Assembly: GCA_023511725.1 (NCBI GenBank)
Contig: JAIMAY010000023.1
Coordinates: 1 to 43,952, forward strand
Direction of reading: 5' to 3'
Length of the DNA: 43,952 nucleotides
Origin: Alicyclobacillus sp.
GTDB lineage: Bacteria > Bacillota > Bacilli > Alicyclobacillales > Alicyclobacillaceae
A program made the position numbers and the translations under genes. Shown here piece after piece: positions 1-7,952 of this stretch. Every line of letters starts with the position of its first letter. Position 1 is the first letter of the stretch. The notes under the pieces are model-generated. The model worked only from the letters and a program-made list of their open reading frames with translations. It was not told where the DNA came from and searched no databases.

Positions 1-46
1 TCAATCCTTGCCAAAGGACACTGATATTGTGCTCAAGAAATTGCTC

Positions 47-72
47 GCGGCCGGCGCATCGGCCGCTTTTTT
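47..72 (+). terminator. Rho-independent terminator
   Basis: A perfect 7-bp GC stem (47-53 with 60-66, loop 54-59) is followed directly by six T at 67-72. It would end a rightward transcript whose gene lies left of the window. Confidence 0.75.
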
Positions 73-112
73 GTTCCCGTTGTCCGTGCTGAACTAGGCT
101 GGTTGAGGAGGC

Positions 113-142
113 GGCACGGCACTCGCAGGTATGTGCCGTGCC
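113..142. repeat. 9-bp inverted repeat, unknown role
   Basis: GGCACGGCA at 113-121 pairs perfectly with TGCCGTGCC at 134-142 across a 12-base loop. No T-run follows on either strand, so it is not a classical terminator. It lies in the decayed left part of the window. Confidence 0.4.
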
Positions 143-341
143 ACAACCGGAAAAAAGGCGTTGAGCAAGAGCGGCCGTAGCCGAGGAGAGGCAGCAGATT
201 GATAACAGGTGGTACAGCCCCATGGGATTCGGTGCACACCCCTACACGTACAGCTTGCTCATCACCATTATGTGCGACGGAGGGGAATCGTATGCTGTCA
301 CAGCCATGGCATGCAAGTCCATGTGGATCTAGCAACTCGAT

Positions 342-734
342 CACTGCGAAGGCGGAAATGTCAACGCCATCATCGCGCAAGCGAAAGCTGCTGGCGTCAA
401 CTCGCTCATCGTAAAAGCCCCATGCACCACGCGCTGGTCGCAGTTCTCCAAGGCGCGGGTCGGTTCACTGCACCTCGCTGGCCTCAACGTTAGCGCGTGG
501 GGATATTGCTAGGCAAGGATCCGGCGGGTGGCCGCCCTAGCCGCGTTGAACCTTGGCGCAGACTTCTATGTTGCGGACGTGGGAGTGGAGCTCGACAAAG
601 GCTCGATGGCAACTGCTGCAGAAAAGCTCATGTCGGCCATTAAGCAGGGAGCAGGCGGGAAGCCGGTTGGGTATACGTCGTTCGCATTGCCTCAGTACCA
701 TCCCGACTTCCCGTTCACAGTGTTCTCCAAGTAG
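342..734 (+). pseudogene. Remnant of a hydrolase-like (TIM-barrel type) gene
   Basis: One frame reads as well-formed protein from about 345: GGNVNAIIAQAKAAGVNSL..., then LNVSAWGYC. It hits TAG at 510-512 and resumes in the same frame with LNLGADFYVADVGVELDKGS... and GYTSFALPQYHPDFPF, ending at TAG 732-734. Between the two good stretches the +1 frame reads GKDPAG, which suits a barrel loop, so the break looks like two compensating indels rather than a simple nonsense change. No start with a ribosome site is visible; a TAG at 330-332 blocks the frame upstream. From memory the motifs resemble secreted glycosidase- or lysozyme-like barrel domains of Alicyclobacillus-type bacteria, but the family is not certain. 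Both ends appear lost. Confidence 0.5.
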
Positions 735-834
735 CCCGGATGGCATCCTGTACCACCTGAGCACTCGCCTGCAATGTCGATCCCTGGATTCGCCTTCCCG
801 TTGACCCTTTCCGATCCTCGTGCACACCCGTCGA

Positions 835-1665
835 TCAGTCCACAAATGGGCCGTTGTAGATGGGCTGCTCACCGATGGGCGGTCCGGCGGCATAGACGAA
901 TCGTAGCGCGCCGTTACCGATGCGCGCAGCACCGTTGACTGCCTCGTCTTCCGTGGCGCGCATCGCCCGCAACGAGGATGCGGTTGCGGTCTCTGGCAGG
1001 AAGAGAAGATCCCCCTTGCTTGCTGCAACCCCCTCCATTGAACCTTCACTGACTTCAAACGGCTTGTCAAGGCGCGCCGCCTCTAGCGCAAACACTCCGC
1101 TGCCCTCAAGCACATAGAGAAATCCCTGGTACCCCGCAGGAATCTCTCCGGCATACGTCGATCCCGACTCAATGGTCACGTCGACATACCGGATATCGCG
1201 GTGAATGGTCACTGGAGACCCCGGTCCGACAATGGTACGGACGGTGACATCGGCCTGCGTAATCGTAGGAATCTGCTGGGGAGCAAACTCCGCATACGTC
1301 GGATCGAGCCGCTTGTCCGACCGCGGCAGGTTGATCCACAGCTGCAGCCCGGTCGCTGTCTCTTGTCCCGCCGGCATCTCGGAGTGGATGATGCCGCGCC
1401 CCGCCGTGAAGGTCTGCACACCACCGGCGGGAATGACCGTGGCGTTGCCGGCACTGTCTTCGTGCGCCATGGCGCCGCCGAGGGACATACGAGATGATTT
1501 CAAAACCCCTATGCGGATGGTCCGGGAAGCCGTCGGGCTTGGTCATCGCGAAGTGGTCGAGGCCGGGTCCGGATACATCAATCCACGCGTCGGAAACACG
1601 CGCTGCGGGTACCGCCCCATCAGCGCCGGGTCCGACGCGCGGCCGACTCGACGCAGTTCTGTCAT
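835..1665 (-). pseudogene. Pirin-family gene with two frameshifts
   Basis: The reading starts at ATG 1665 (MTELRRVGRA) behind GAGGTGAT and spans 831 bases, close to a full pirin of about 280 residues. Three frames must be joined. The N-terminus runs to about 1570, the middle frame holds LDHFAMTKPDGFPDHPHRGF (about 1510-1570), and from about 1495 the third frame gives GGAMAHEDSAGNATVIPAGG then FTAGRGIIHSEMP and continues to the stop at 835. The second shift is explained by one extra C: the DNA reads TATGTCCCTCGG where TATGTCCTCGG would stay in frame. Pirins are bicupin proteins; several are quercetin-dioxygenase-like, with iron-binding His and Glu that are visible here (HPHRG, HSEMP). Either a true pseudogene or two sequencing errors; the decayed surroundings favour the former. 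Confidence 0.75.
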
Positions 1666-2295
1666 GATGTGATCACCTCAGTCTGTCTTCGTCTTCCAGT
1701 ATACGCCGAAGGAAGAAAGAGGGACAAAACGCGGCGGTACCCGGCTAGACAAGGGGCCCGGGTAGACAGCTCCGGACCCCGCGAAGAATAGCAGCAACTC
1801 TCTCGCATGGTGTCGCCAAAACACAACACCGTGTCGACCGGGGTAGAGGTTGAACGCGGTGTGAAGCGCCGCCAAGTGGCTCACTACCAGCTACTACCGC
1901 TTGTGCAGAGATGCAGCGAGTCAGGTAGTGTTGGACACGCTAACCGCGACACGGAAGAGGGACCTAATCATTCTGTCTCAATCTTCTTCTGATGCATATT
2001 TACCGCCCTATCGTTGTCACGCAGAAGCCACACTGTATCCCCGTCGGCAGCAGAAGTGGGGTACGCGATCGCGTGTGATGCTCGTGAACACGACAGGGCA
2101 GACCAAGGAGACGGTCTGCCCGCCAAAAGGGAATATCTATGTTCGGTCAATTGAGGCGTTGCCGTGTGTGTTGATGAAGCCGTGAAATGTGTGCGGATTG
2201 TGTGCGAACTCAGCCCACATCAGCGAAATAAACACAAAATGAGTGGAGCAGAGAAAACCCGAAATCCGTTACTCTCCGTTACTCAATGAAGATCG
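1666..2295. other. Gene-free stretch between the pirin remnant and the tRNA locus
   Basis: About 630 bases without a convincing gene on either strand: the open frames are short, lack ribosome sites and match no family I recognise. It contains a perfect inverted repeat (2096-2121) and short direct repeats near the right edge (TGTGTGCG twice around 2188-2210; CCGTTACTC twice around 2265-2285). Such repeats next to a tRNA fragment would fit the end of an old integrated element, but that is inference. Confidence 0.4.
2096..2121. repeat. 9-bp perfect inverted repeat
   Basis: GGGCAGACC (2096-2104) and GGTCTGCCC (2113-2121) flank an 8-base loop. No T-run follows on either strand. It could be a protein-binding palindrome or an RNA hairpin; no gene nearby decides this. 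Confidence 0.4.
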
Positions 2296-2324
2296 TTGAC
2301 ACTCAGACAAACTCATGATAACAT
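2296..2324 (+). promoter_or_regulatory. Sigma-A-type promoter ahead of the tRNA locus
   Basis: TTGACA (2296-2301), 17 bases, TAACAT (2319-2324). The predicted start near 2331 is just before the tRNA-Val fragment, so this promoter can express tRNA-Ser. Confidence 0.6.
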
Positions 2325-2343
2325 CCGAAAAGAACGATGTGAT

Positions 2344-2388
2344 TGCCTTACAAGCAGGGGGTCAGCGGTTCGAGCCCGTTACCGCCCA
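2344..2388 (+). pseudogene. 3' half of tRNA-Val(TAC)
   Basis: The sequence holds an anticodon loop CTTACAA (anticodon TAC, 2349-2351), the 3' anticodon stem GCAGG, a T-arm with TTCGAGC, and the 3' acceptor strand ACCGCCC plus discriminator A (2388). No CCA is encoded. The acceptor 5' strand and the D-arm are absent; the sequence upstream (2325-2343) is unrelated. It cannot form a tRNA. It is either an attachment-site scar left by a tRNA-integrating element lying to the left, or a deletion of the 5' half between a native promoter and the anticodon loop. Confidence 0.75.
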
Positions 2389-2397
2389 TTCACACGC

Positions 2398-2491
2398 GGA
2401 GTGATGGCCGAGTTGGTCGAAGGCGCTCGCCTGCTAAGCGAGTATACGCCCAAAAGGCGTATCGACGGTTCGAATCCGTCTCACTCCGCCA
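2398..2491 (+). tRNA. tRNA-Ser(GCT)
   Basis: Acceptor stem GGAGTGA (2398-2404) pairs with TCACTCC (2481-2487), followed by G and an encoded CCA (2489-2491). The anticodon stem-loop CTCGC-CTGCTAA-GCGAG (2426-2442) gives anticodon GCT at 2433-2435, reading AGC/AGT serine codons. A long variable arm (about 2443-2463) and the TTCGAATC T-loop are typical of tRNA-Ser. It is followed by a terminator and preceded by the tRNA-Val fragment. Confidence 0.95.
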
Positions 2492-2501
2492 TACCGTTGC
2501 G

Positions 2502-2531
2502 GCGCGTCGCGTGACAGCGGCGCGCTTTTTT
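2502..2531 (+). terminator. Terminator of the tRNA-Ser transcript
   Basis: A 9-bp stem with one G-T pair (2502-2510 with 2517-2525), a 6-base loop and six T (2526-2531). Confidence 0.85.
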
Positions 2532-2613
2532 GTTCGTGCAGAGCTAGAAAGGTCCGGACGCGTATGGGATAACGCGGCGTGGGTCACCGTAAGCCTGGAA
2601 GGAGGCTGGTACG

Positions 2614-4119
2614 GTGGCCGATCCGGGGACGCAGGTGCTCGATCGGGTTGCACCCGATTTGGAGCAGAACGTCAGATTTGTGGACGACGCGCTCGGGATC
2701 GGAACGAGTTGGGACATCGTGCGCAAGCCCTTCTCGTTTGGTGGGCTGCGCATGACCTCGTACGTCCTGAATGGATATTTCATGACCATTCACGTGCTGG
2801 TGCTACTGCAGAACGTGGAGCAACTGGTCAAGGACTACGTGGCCGAGCACAGCACAGGCCCGGTCGACATGTGCGACCTCGTGCAGTATCTCAACACGCG
2901 GATCCCGTTCGTGCAGGTCCAGACCCTGACCGACATGCACCAGGTGCTCCACTTTATCCTGTCGGGGCCGATGGTGACCTTCATCGATGGTTGCGATCAA
3001 GCGCTGTTGGTGGACACGCGCGTATACCCGATGCGCAGCATCAGTCCGCCGCAGATTGAGCGCGTGGTCCGTGGTCCTCACGATAGCTTCACGGAAACCA
3101 TGCTCCTCAACGTCGCGATGATCCGCCGACGCCTGCGGGATCCGCGGCTGCGGGTCGAGTTGATGCAGATTGGCAGCCGGTCCCAGACCGACGTCAGCCT
3201 TCTGTACATCGAGGATGTCACCAATCCAGATCTGGTGAATCGCATTCGCGAGAAGCTCAAGGCCATCCAGGCGGACACCGTCGCCATGGGCGAGCAGGCC
3301 ATCGTGGAGCACATCTCCCGTATTCGTTGGAATCCCTACCCGCTGGCACGCTACACGGAGCGCCCGGATGTTGCAGCCACCGCCTTGATTGAGGGGCAGG
3401 TGGTGATCATCGTGGACACTTCGCCGGAGGCCATCATCGCGCCCACCACATTTTTTCAGCATTTGCAACATCCGCAGGAGTACCATTCGAATCCGCTGCT
3501 TGGCACCTATCTGCGCTGGATCATCCTGATTGCCGTGTTCGCGAGCATCTTTTTACCTGGCGTGTTTCTTCTATTCAATGCGCATCCCGAATGGATCCCC
3601 CCGCGGCTGGCGTTTTTCAAAGCGGACAGATCAGATCCCTTGCCGCTCTGGACCGAACTTGTCCTGGTGGAGTTTGCGCTGGATGTGATGCGGCTGGCCG
3701 TGATCAACACACCCGTGTCGCTCGCCTCCTCCGTGAGCATTGTGAGTGCCTTGTTGTTCGGACAGTTTGCGTCCGCCATTCACCTGCTCCAGCCAGAGGT
3801 CTTGGTGTACATGGGCTTCGTCATGATTGCCCAGTTCGCCACATCCTCCTACGAACTCGGGGAGGCCAACCAAATGGCTCGTTTCTGGGTCATTGGTTGG
3901 ACGGCGGCTTTGGGATGGCCGGGTCTGGTGATTGCAGCCCTCGGTTGGTTCATCTATCTAGGCTGCACGCGCAGTTTCGGCGTGCCGTATTTATGGCCGT
4001 TGTGGCCGCTGACCTGGCGCAACGGCCTGCGCGAAGTGCTGATTCGAGCTCCCATGTACCGCATCACGGGCCGACCTGTCATGCTCCATCCGAAGACATC
4101 TCACCGCAAAGGTTCTTGA
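2614..4119 (+). CDS. GerA-family spore germination protein (SpoVAF/GerAA-like)
   Basis: A 501-residue protein starting at GTG 2614, with AAGGAGG about 8 bases upstream. GerA A-subunits sit in the spore inner membrane and form the nutrient-responsive germinant receptor; SpoVAF is the paralogue linked to the SpoVA channel. The N-terminal soluble half carries family stretches such as GIGTSWDIVRK, FIDGCDQALLVDTR and the SLLYIEDVTNP block. The C-terminal half has about five hydrophobic segments (IILIAVFASIFLPGVFLLF near residue 304, then segments to about 470). The segment GTSWDIVRK followed by VLNGYFMT is more like SpoVAF than a classical GerAA, but I cannot separate them firmly. No GerAB or GerAC partner follows: the next gene is an AAA+ ATPase, so this is an orphan subunit. 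A weak terminator at 4181-4203 separates the two. Confidence 0.9.
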   Translation: MADPGTQVLDRVAPDLEQNVRFVDDALGIGTSWDIVRKPFSFGGLRMTSYVLNGYFMTIHVLVLLQNVEQLVKDYVAEHSTGPVDMCDLVQYLNTRIPFVQVQTLTDMHQVLHFILSGPMVTFIDGCDQALLVDTRVYPMRSISPPQIERVVRGPHDSFTETMLLNVAMIRRRLRDPRLRVELMQIGSRSQTDVSLLYIEDVTNPDLVNRIREKLKAIQADTVAMGEQAIVEHISRIRWNPYPLARYTERPDVAATALIEGQVVIIVDTSPEAIIAPTTFFQHLQHPQEYHSNPLLGTYLRWIILIAVFASIFLPGVFLLFNAHPEWIPPRLAFFKADRSDPLPLWTELVLVEFALDVMRLAVINTPVSLASSVSIVSALLFGQFASAIHLLQPEVLVYMGFVMIAQFATSSYELGEANQMARFWVIGWTAALGWPGLVIAALGWFIYLGCTRSFGVPYLWPLWPLTWRNGLREVLIRAPMYRITGRPVMLHPKTSHRKGS

Positions 4120-4180
4120 CCGGGATCACCGACAGGCGCCCAGGCGCATACGTTACTGTGCGCGCGTGACCTTGGCCGCC

Positions 4181-4203
4181 GACGGGTGGCCCGGTCCCTT
4201 TTT
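4181..4203 (+). terminator. Possible terminator after the GerA-like gene
   Basis: A short hairpin (GACGGG 4181-4186 with CCC-G-GTC 4190-4196, one bulged G) precedes five T at 4199-4203. The stem is short, so partial read-through into the next gene is likely. Confidence 0.4.
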
Positions 4204-4220
4204 GATCTGAGGTGATCCGG

Positions 4221-5201
4221 ATGGCGTACGGTACGTGGAGAATCCCACGGTCGCGGGCCAATCAGGTGATTGCAGACTACGAAAGCGGACAGTTGGCGCT
4301 GTCGGAGGCGCTTGAGGCGCTGGGGGGATCCTCTCGCCCACCGCTGCAGGAAGCCGAGACGGCGCCGCTGTCGCGCGAGCGCCTGCGGCAGTTGTTGACG
4401 GAACTCGATTCACTGGTCGGTCTCGAGCACGTGAAGGATACCGTGCGTGAGATCTTTGCATTTCTCTATATGCAGCAGCGCCGGCGCGATTGTGGGCTGA
4501 GGACGGAACCGGTGGTCCTGCACATGGTGTTCAAAGGCAACCCGGGGACCGGTAAGACGACGGTCGCGCGCATCATGGCCAAGATGTTCCGCGAAGCGGG
4601 ACTCTTGGAAAAGGGGCATCTGGTGGAGGTTGAACGGGCGGATCTGGTGGGTGAATACATCGGCCACACGGCGCAGAAGACGCGAGAGCAGATCCGCAGG
4701 GCGATGGGCGGCGTGCTGTTCATCGATGAGGCGTATTCGCTGGCGCGCGGTGGAGACAAGGATTTCGGCCGCGAGGCCATCGACTGCCTGGTCAAACACA
4801 TGGAGGATCACCGCAATCGGTTCATTGCCGTGATCGCCGGCTATGAGCGCGAGATGGAATGGTTTCTGCGCACCAACCCCGGTCTACCCAGCCGTTTCCC
4901 GATTCATCTTACGTTTTCGGACTACGACGTCTCGCAGCTGGTGGAGATAGCGAAACGAATGGCATGGGAGCGGCAATACCGGCTGAGTCCAGAGGCGGAG
5001 CTCAAACTGCGCAGACTGGCGGCCGAAGCCAAGGCGCGAGCGGCATGGGGTGAGCCTTTCAGCAACGCGCGCTGGGTTCGCAACCTCATGGAGCGCGCCA
5101 TGCGACGCCACGCCGTGCGGCTGTTTGAGGCGGTCACCGTGTCGCGGGAGCAGATGATGCGGCTCGAAGCGGCTGACCTGGAAGAGGGAGGTGCGCCATG
5201 A
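4221..5201 (+). CDS. spoVK: SpoVK/CbbX-type AAA+ ATPase
   Basis: A 326-residue AAA+ ATPase. ATG 4221 is preferred over the in-frame GTG 4212 because GAGGTGAT (4209-4216) overlaps the latter and is well placed for the former. Seen: Walker A GNPGTGKT (residues 106-113), Walker B LFIDEA (166-171), a sensor-1 region VIAGY (about 204-208) and an arginine in GLPSRFP (225). The short N-terminal helix and the ELDSLVGLEHVKDTVRE lead-in are typical of stage V sporulation protein K and the rubisco-activase-like CbbX group, which form ring ATPases that remodel partner proteins. In Bacillus SpoVK is needed late in sporulation; its client is not settled. The stop overlaps the start of the next gene (ATGA), so the two are translationally coupled. 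Confidence 0.88.
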   Translation: MAYGTWRIPRSRANQVIADYESGQLALSEALEALGGSSRPPLQEAETAPLSRERLRQLLTELDSLVGLEHVKDTVREIFAFLYMQQRRRDCGLRTEPVVLHMVFKGNPGTGKTTVARIMAKMFREAGLLEKGHLVEVERADLVGEYIGHTAQKTREQIRRAMGGVLFIDEAYSLARGGDKDFGREAIDCLVKHMEDHRNRFIAVIAGYEREMEWFLRTNPGLPSRFPIHLTFSDYDVSQLVEIAKRMAWERQYRLSPEAELKLRRLAAEAKARAAWGEPFSNARWVRNLMERAMRRHAVRLFEAVTVSREQMMRLEAADLEEGGAP

Positions 5202-5827
5202 AGCGCTCGCTCGTGATGGGCCGAAGCAACGCGGGTAAAACCTTGTTTTGCATTCAATTCGCGCGCTATCTCGGCGTGCGCGACGCCGAGTGGTTGGTGG
5301 AGCGGACGGACGGCACGCTCGAGAGGCAACGGATTTCCTTGGATACTGCGCGCCAGCTCTGGTCTGGCGATGGTCAGCGCACGCGTGGGCTGCACTCGTT
5401 GATGATTGAGCTGCCGCGAGGCAAAGGCGTGCGATCCCTATGGCTTACGGACACGACCGGTCTGCGCGAAGACATCGACGAAAGCCCTGACCTTCGCGCC
5501 GACATGGCGCAAACCCTTCGTGCCATGTTGGAGTCGCAGGTGATCCTGCACGTCGTGGATGCCAGCGCCGTGGGTCGGGCGCTGGCGGAGGCAGGCCGGG
5601 ACGGCTCTCCCACCGGCGCTTGGGGGGATCTGGATGAGCAGCTGGCCGCATTCGGTATGGCCCACGCCGGCTATGTGCTGCTCGCCAACAAGATGGATCT
5701 GCCGGAGGCCCGCGCAGGTCTGGCCTATCTCCGGAAACGTCTGGACAAGCGGCGCGTGCTGCCGGTCTCTGCGCGTTGCGGCACCGGTTTTCGCGAGGTG
5801 AAGCAACATGTCTGGCGGATGGCTTGA
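5198..5827 (+). CDS. Small P-loop GTPase coupled to the SpoVK-like ATPase
   Basis: A 209-residue protein with a full set of GTPase motifs: G1 GRSNAGKT (residues 8-15), G3 DTTG (85-88), G4 NKMD (164-167) and G5 SAR (191-193). The order and spacing suit the TRAFAC (Era/EngB-like) class, but there is no KH or other C-terminal domain, so it is not Era, Der or HflX. The start ATG 5198 overlaps the upstream stop by four bases and the 3' end overlaps the next gene by 20. Context suggests it acts with the AAA+ ATPase and the membrane protein as one module. The cellular role is unknown; annotating it as a GTPase is secure, anything more is inference. Confidence 0.85.
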   Translation: MKRSLVMGRSNAGKTLFCIQFARYLGVRDAEWLVERTDGTLERQRISLDTARQLWSGDGQRTRGLHSLMIELPRGKGVRSLWLTDTTGLREDIDESPDLRADMAQTLRAMLESQVILHVVDASAVGRALAEAGRDGSPTGAWGDLDEQLAAFGMAHAGYVLLANKMDLPEARAGLAYLRKRLDKRRVLPVSARCGTGFREVKQHVWRMA

Positions 5828-6440
5828 GGCGCTGCACATCTTCGGCTGCCTACTGCTGACCGGTGCCTCCGTGAAATTGATGGACGACTACCTGGATGCG
5901 GACTTTGACCTGTGTCGGGGACACCGCACACTCGCCGCGCGATGGGGGCGGGCCACGCTGCCCTACGCGCTGGTGTTGGGTATGATCGGCGCGGCGCTGG
6001 ACGCACGATTGGCCGCCGCGGTGCTTCTCGCCAGCTATGCCGTCGGGATGTTCACGGCGTGGCGAGAGCAGTTGCCCACGCGACTGCCGGCATGGGCCGA
6101 GATCGGCGGAGCCATCGTCTTGGCCGTCGTCTGCGCCGGTTGGCGGGATGCCGTGTGGGCCATCGCGATGATGGCCGTGATCGACTGGGTGGATGACCTG
6201 CTCGACATGTACGGCGACGGTCTGTCCAACCAGTTCAATCTCGCCCTGCGCATTGGCCCGATTGAGACCGTGTTCCTCGTGTTGTTGGCGTTGCTGGTCG
6301 CGGTGACGGTCAGTCCCACCTACACGATGTGGGCTTTCATCGCGCTCGCGGTGCTCAGTGTGCTGTCCGAGTGGTCCACACGCAAGGTGGAGCCGGCAGT
6401 ATCCCGCGACGGGGAGGTGTATCACCGTGGGTCCGATTGA
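5808..6440 (+). CDS. Polytopic membrane protein with UbiA-like aspartate motifs
   Basis: A 210-residue protein with about six hydrophobic segments. The start ATG 5808 has GAGGTGA six bases upstream and lies inside the end of the GTPase gene. After the first helix comes MDDYLDADFD (residues 25-34), which fits the first aspartate motif of UbiA-type prenyltransferases ([N/D]DxxDxxxD). A second acidic cluster DWVDDLLDMYGD (126-137) stands where UbiA proteins have their second DxxxD motif. UbiA enzymes bind prenyl diphosphate through Mg on these aspartates and are usually near 290 residues with 8-9 helices, so this would be a short or diverged member. Alternatively it is an unrelated membrane protein with acidic loops. 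Its operon partners give no substrate clue. Confidence 0.55.
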   Translation: MSGGWLEALHIFGCLLLTGASVKLMDDYLDADFDLCRGHRTLAARWGRATLPYALVLGMIGAALDARLAAAVLLASYAVGMFTAWREQLPTRLPAWAEIGGAIVLAVVCAGWRDAVWAIAMMAVIDWVDDLLDMYGDGLSNQFNLALRIGPIETVFLVLLALLVAVTVSPTYTMWAFIALAVLSVLSEWSTRKVEPAVSRDGEVYHRGSD

Positions 6441-6669
6441 ATTTTTGTGGCTGGCCACGCTGCTGCTGGCCATGTTCTTGGGATTTGCCGCAGGCCGCCG
6501 ACTCGGCATTCAACAGGGGCGGAAACAGGAGCAGCGGACGCTCCCCATCGAGCTGCGTGTTGCGGCGCTTGAGCGCGGCATCTGCCCCATCTGCGGGGCG
6601 CGGTCCGCTCATGATACAATACCAGTCGAGTCTCATCACCCAGATGCCGAGAGTGGAGGCCGGCAATGA
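6427..6669 (+). CDS. Small membrane-anchored protein with a CxxC pair
   Basis: An 80-residue protein starting at GTG 6427 behind GGGGAGGTG. It opens with a single hydrophobic helix (about residues 5-24, IEFLWLATLLLAMFLGFAAG), followed by a basic stretch and a CPICG motif near residue 57 with histidines further on. This suggests a one-pass anchor carrying half of a zinc ribbon, or a redox CxxC. It overlaps the upstream gene by 14 bases and its TGA overlaps the ATG of the next gene, so it is part of the same unit. I recognise no family. Confidence 0.6.
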   Translation: MGPIEFLWLATLLLAMFLGFAAGRRLGIQQGRKQEQRTLPIELRVAALERGICPICGARSAHDTIPVESHHPDAESGGRQ

Positions 6670-7907
6670 CCACACGCACTGAACATGTTCAATGGATAGA
6701 GGCCGCGGAGCAGGCCGTAGCTCCGGCCTGGCGTCGGATTGCTGAAATTGCGCTGGCCAATCAGCGCAAGGTACTGGATGCTTTTCGGACTGAGCGCGTC
6801 AGCGAGGTGGACCTGCACGGGTCCACGGGGTACGGGCTGGACGACGAGGGGCGCGACAAATTGGAGCGTGTTTTTGCGAGGGCACTGGATGCGGAGGCGG
6901 CGCTTGTTCGACCGCAGATCATCTCCGGTACCCACGCTATCCGGCTCGCGCTGTTTGGCGTTCTCCGACCGGGAGACCACTTCATCATCGCCACCGGGCA
7001 GCCGTACGATACGCTGGAGGCCGTGATTGGCATCCGGTCGACGCCGGGGAGCTTGGCGGAGTGGAGCGTGCAGTGGACGCAGGTGGACTTACGCCCAGAT
7101 GGCCGCGTCGATACGGAGGCGGTACTTTCCGCTTGGCGTTCCAACACCAGGCTGGTCCTGTTCCAGCGATCGCGCGGCTACAGCCAGCGACCCGCGCTCT
7201 CCGTGGGCGATATGGCGGACGCGTTCGCCCGGATTCGCGCGCATGCGCCGGACGTGATCATCGCGGTCGACAACTGCTACGGTGAATTCACCGAGGAGAG
7301 GGAGCCGACGGCGGTCGGCGCCGACCTTATCATGGGCTCACTGATCAAAAACCCGGGGGCGGGGCTGGCTCGAACCGGCGGCTACGTAGCGGGGAGGCAC
7401 ACGTATGTGGTGCAGGCGGCCGCGCAACTGACCGCGCCCGGTATCGGCGCGGAGATGGGGCCCACGCGCGGGATGCTCGAGTGGTTCTACCAGGGCTTGT
7501 TCATGGCGCCGCACGTGGTGGGGCAAGCCCTCCGAGGTTCGGTGCTGGCCGCCAAGGTGCTGGCCGATATGGGTTTCGAGGTGTCGCCGGCTTGGGACGA
7601 GCCACGGTCCGACCTGATTCTGGCCGTTCGTTTCCCTAGCGCGGACAAGCTGCTGGCGTTCTGCCGAGCGGTACAATCCGTGGCTCCCGTGGACGCGCAT
7701 GCGCTTCCGGAACCCGAATCGATGGCGGGTTACGCCGATCCGGTGGTGATGGCGGCCGGCACCTTCGTTCAGGGGAGCTCCATCGAACTGTCAGCGGACG
7801 CTCCGCTTCGCCCGCCGTTTATCGGTTATCTGCAGGGTGGGCTGACGTACGAGCATGTGAGGATAGCGCTGGAGGAAATTGTGCGGGCTTTGGTGCAGGG
7901 GTCATAA
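6666..7907 (+). CDS. ynbB: PLP-dependent methionine gamma-lyase family protein (YnbB type)
   Basis: A 413-residue fold-type I PLP enzyme. The start ATG 6666 has GTGGAGG upstream and overlaps the preceding stop. Seen: HGSTGYGLDD (51-60), the SGTHAIRLALFG segment that binds the cofactor phosphate, VDNCYGEF (201-208) with the PLP-contacting aspartate, and SLIKNPG with the likely Schiff-base Lys228. The family has been called aluminum-resistance protein, but members are cystathionine/methionine lyase-like by fold. Its place just before glnR-glnA is the arrangement known in Bacillus. The physiological substrate is unknown. Confidence 0.85.
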   Translation: MTTRTEHVQWIEAAEQAVAPAWRRIAEIALANQRKVLDAFRTERVSEVDLHGSTGYGLDDEGRDKLERVFARALDAEAALVRPQIISGTHAIRLALFGVLRPGDHFIIATGQPYDTLEAVIGIRSTPGSLAEWSVQWTQVDLRPDGRVDTEAVLSAWRSNTRLVLFQRSRGYSQRPALSVGDMADAFARIRAHAPDVIIAVDNCYGEFTEEREPTAVGADLIMGSLIKNPGAGLARTGGYVAGRHTYVVQAAAQLTAPGIGAEMGPTRGMLEWFYQGLFMAPHVVGQALRGSVLAAKVLADMGFEVSPAWDEPRSDLILAVRFPSADKLLAFCRAVQSVAPVDAHALPEPESMAGYADPVVMAAGTFVQGSSIELSADAPLRPPFIGYLQGGLTYEHVRIALEEIVRALVQGS

Positions 7908-7952
7908 CGTCCACCAGTCCAGTGTCAGGGTTGCTGACGGGACATTCGTACC

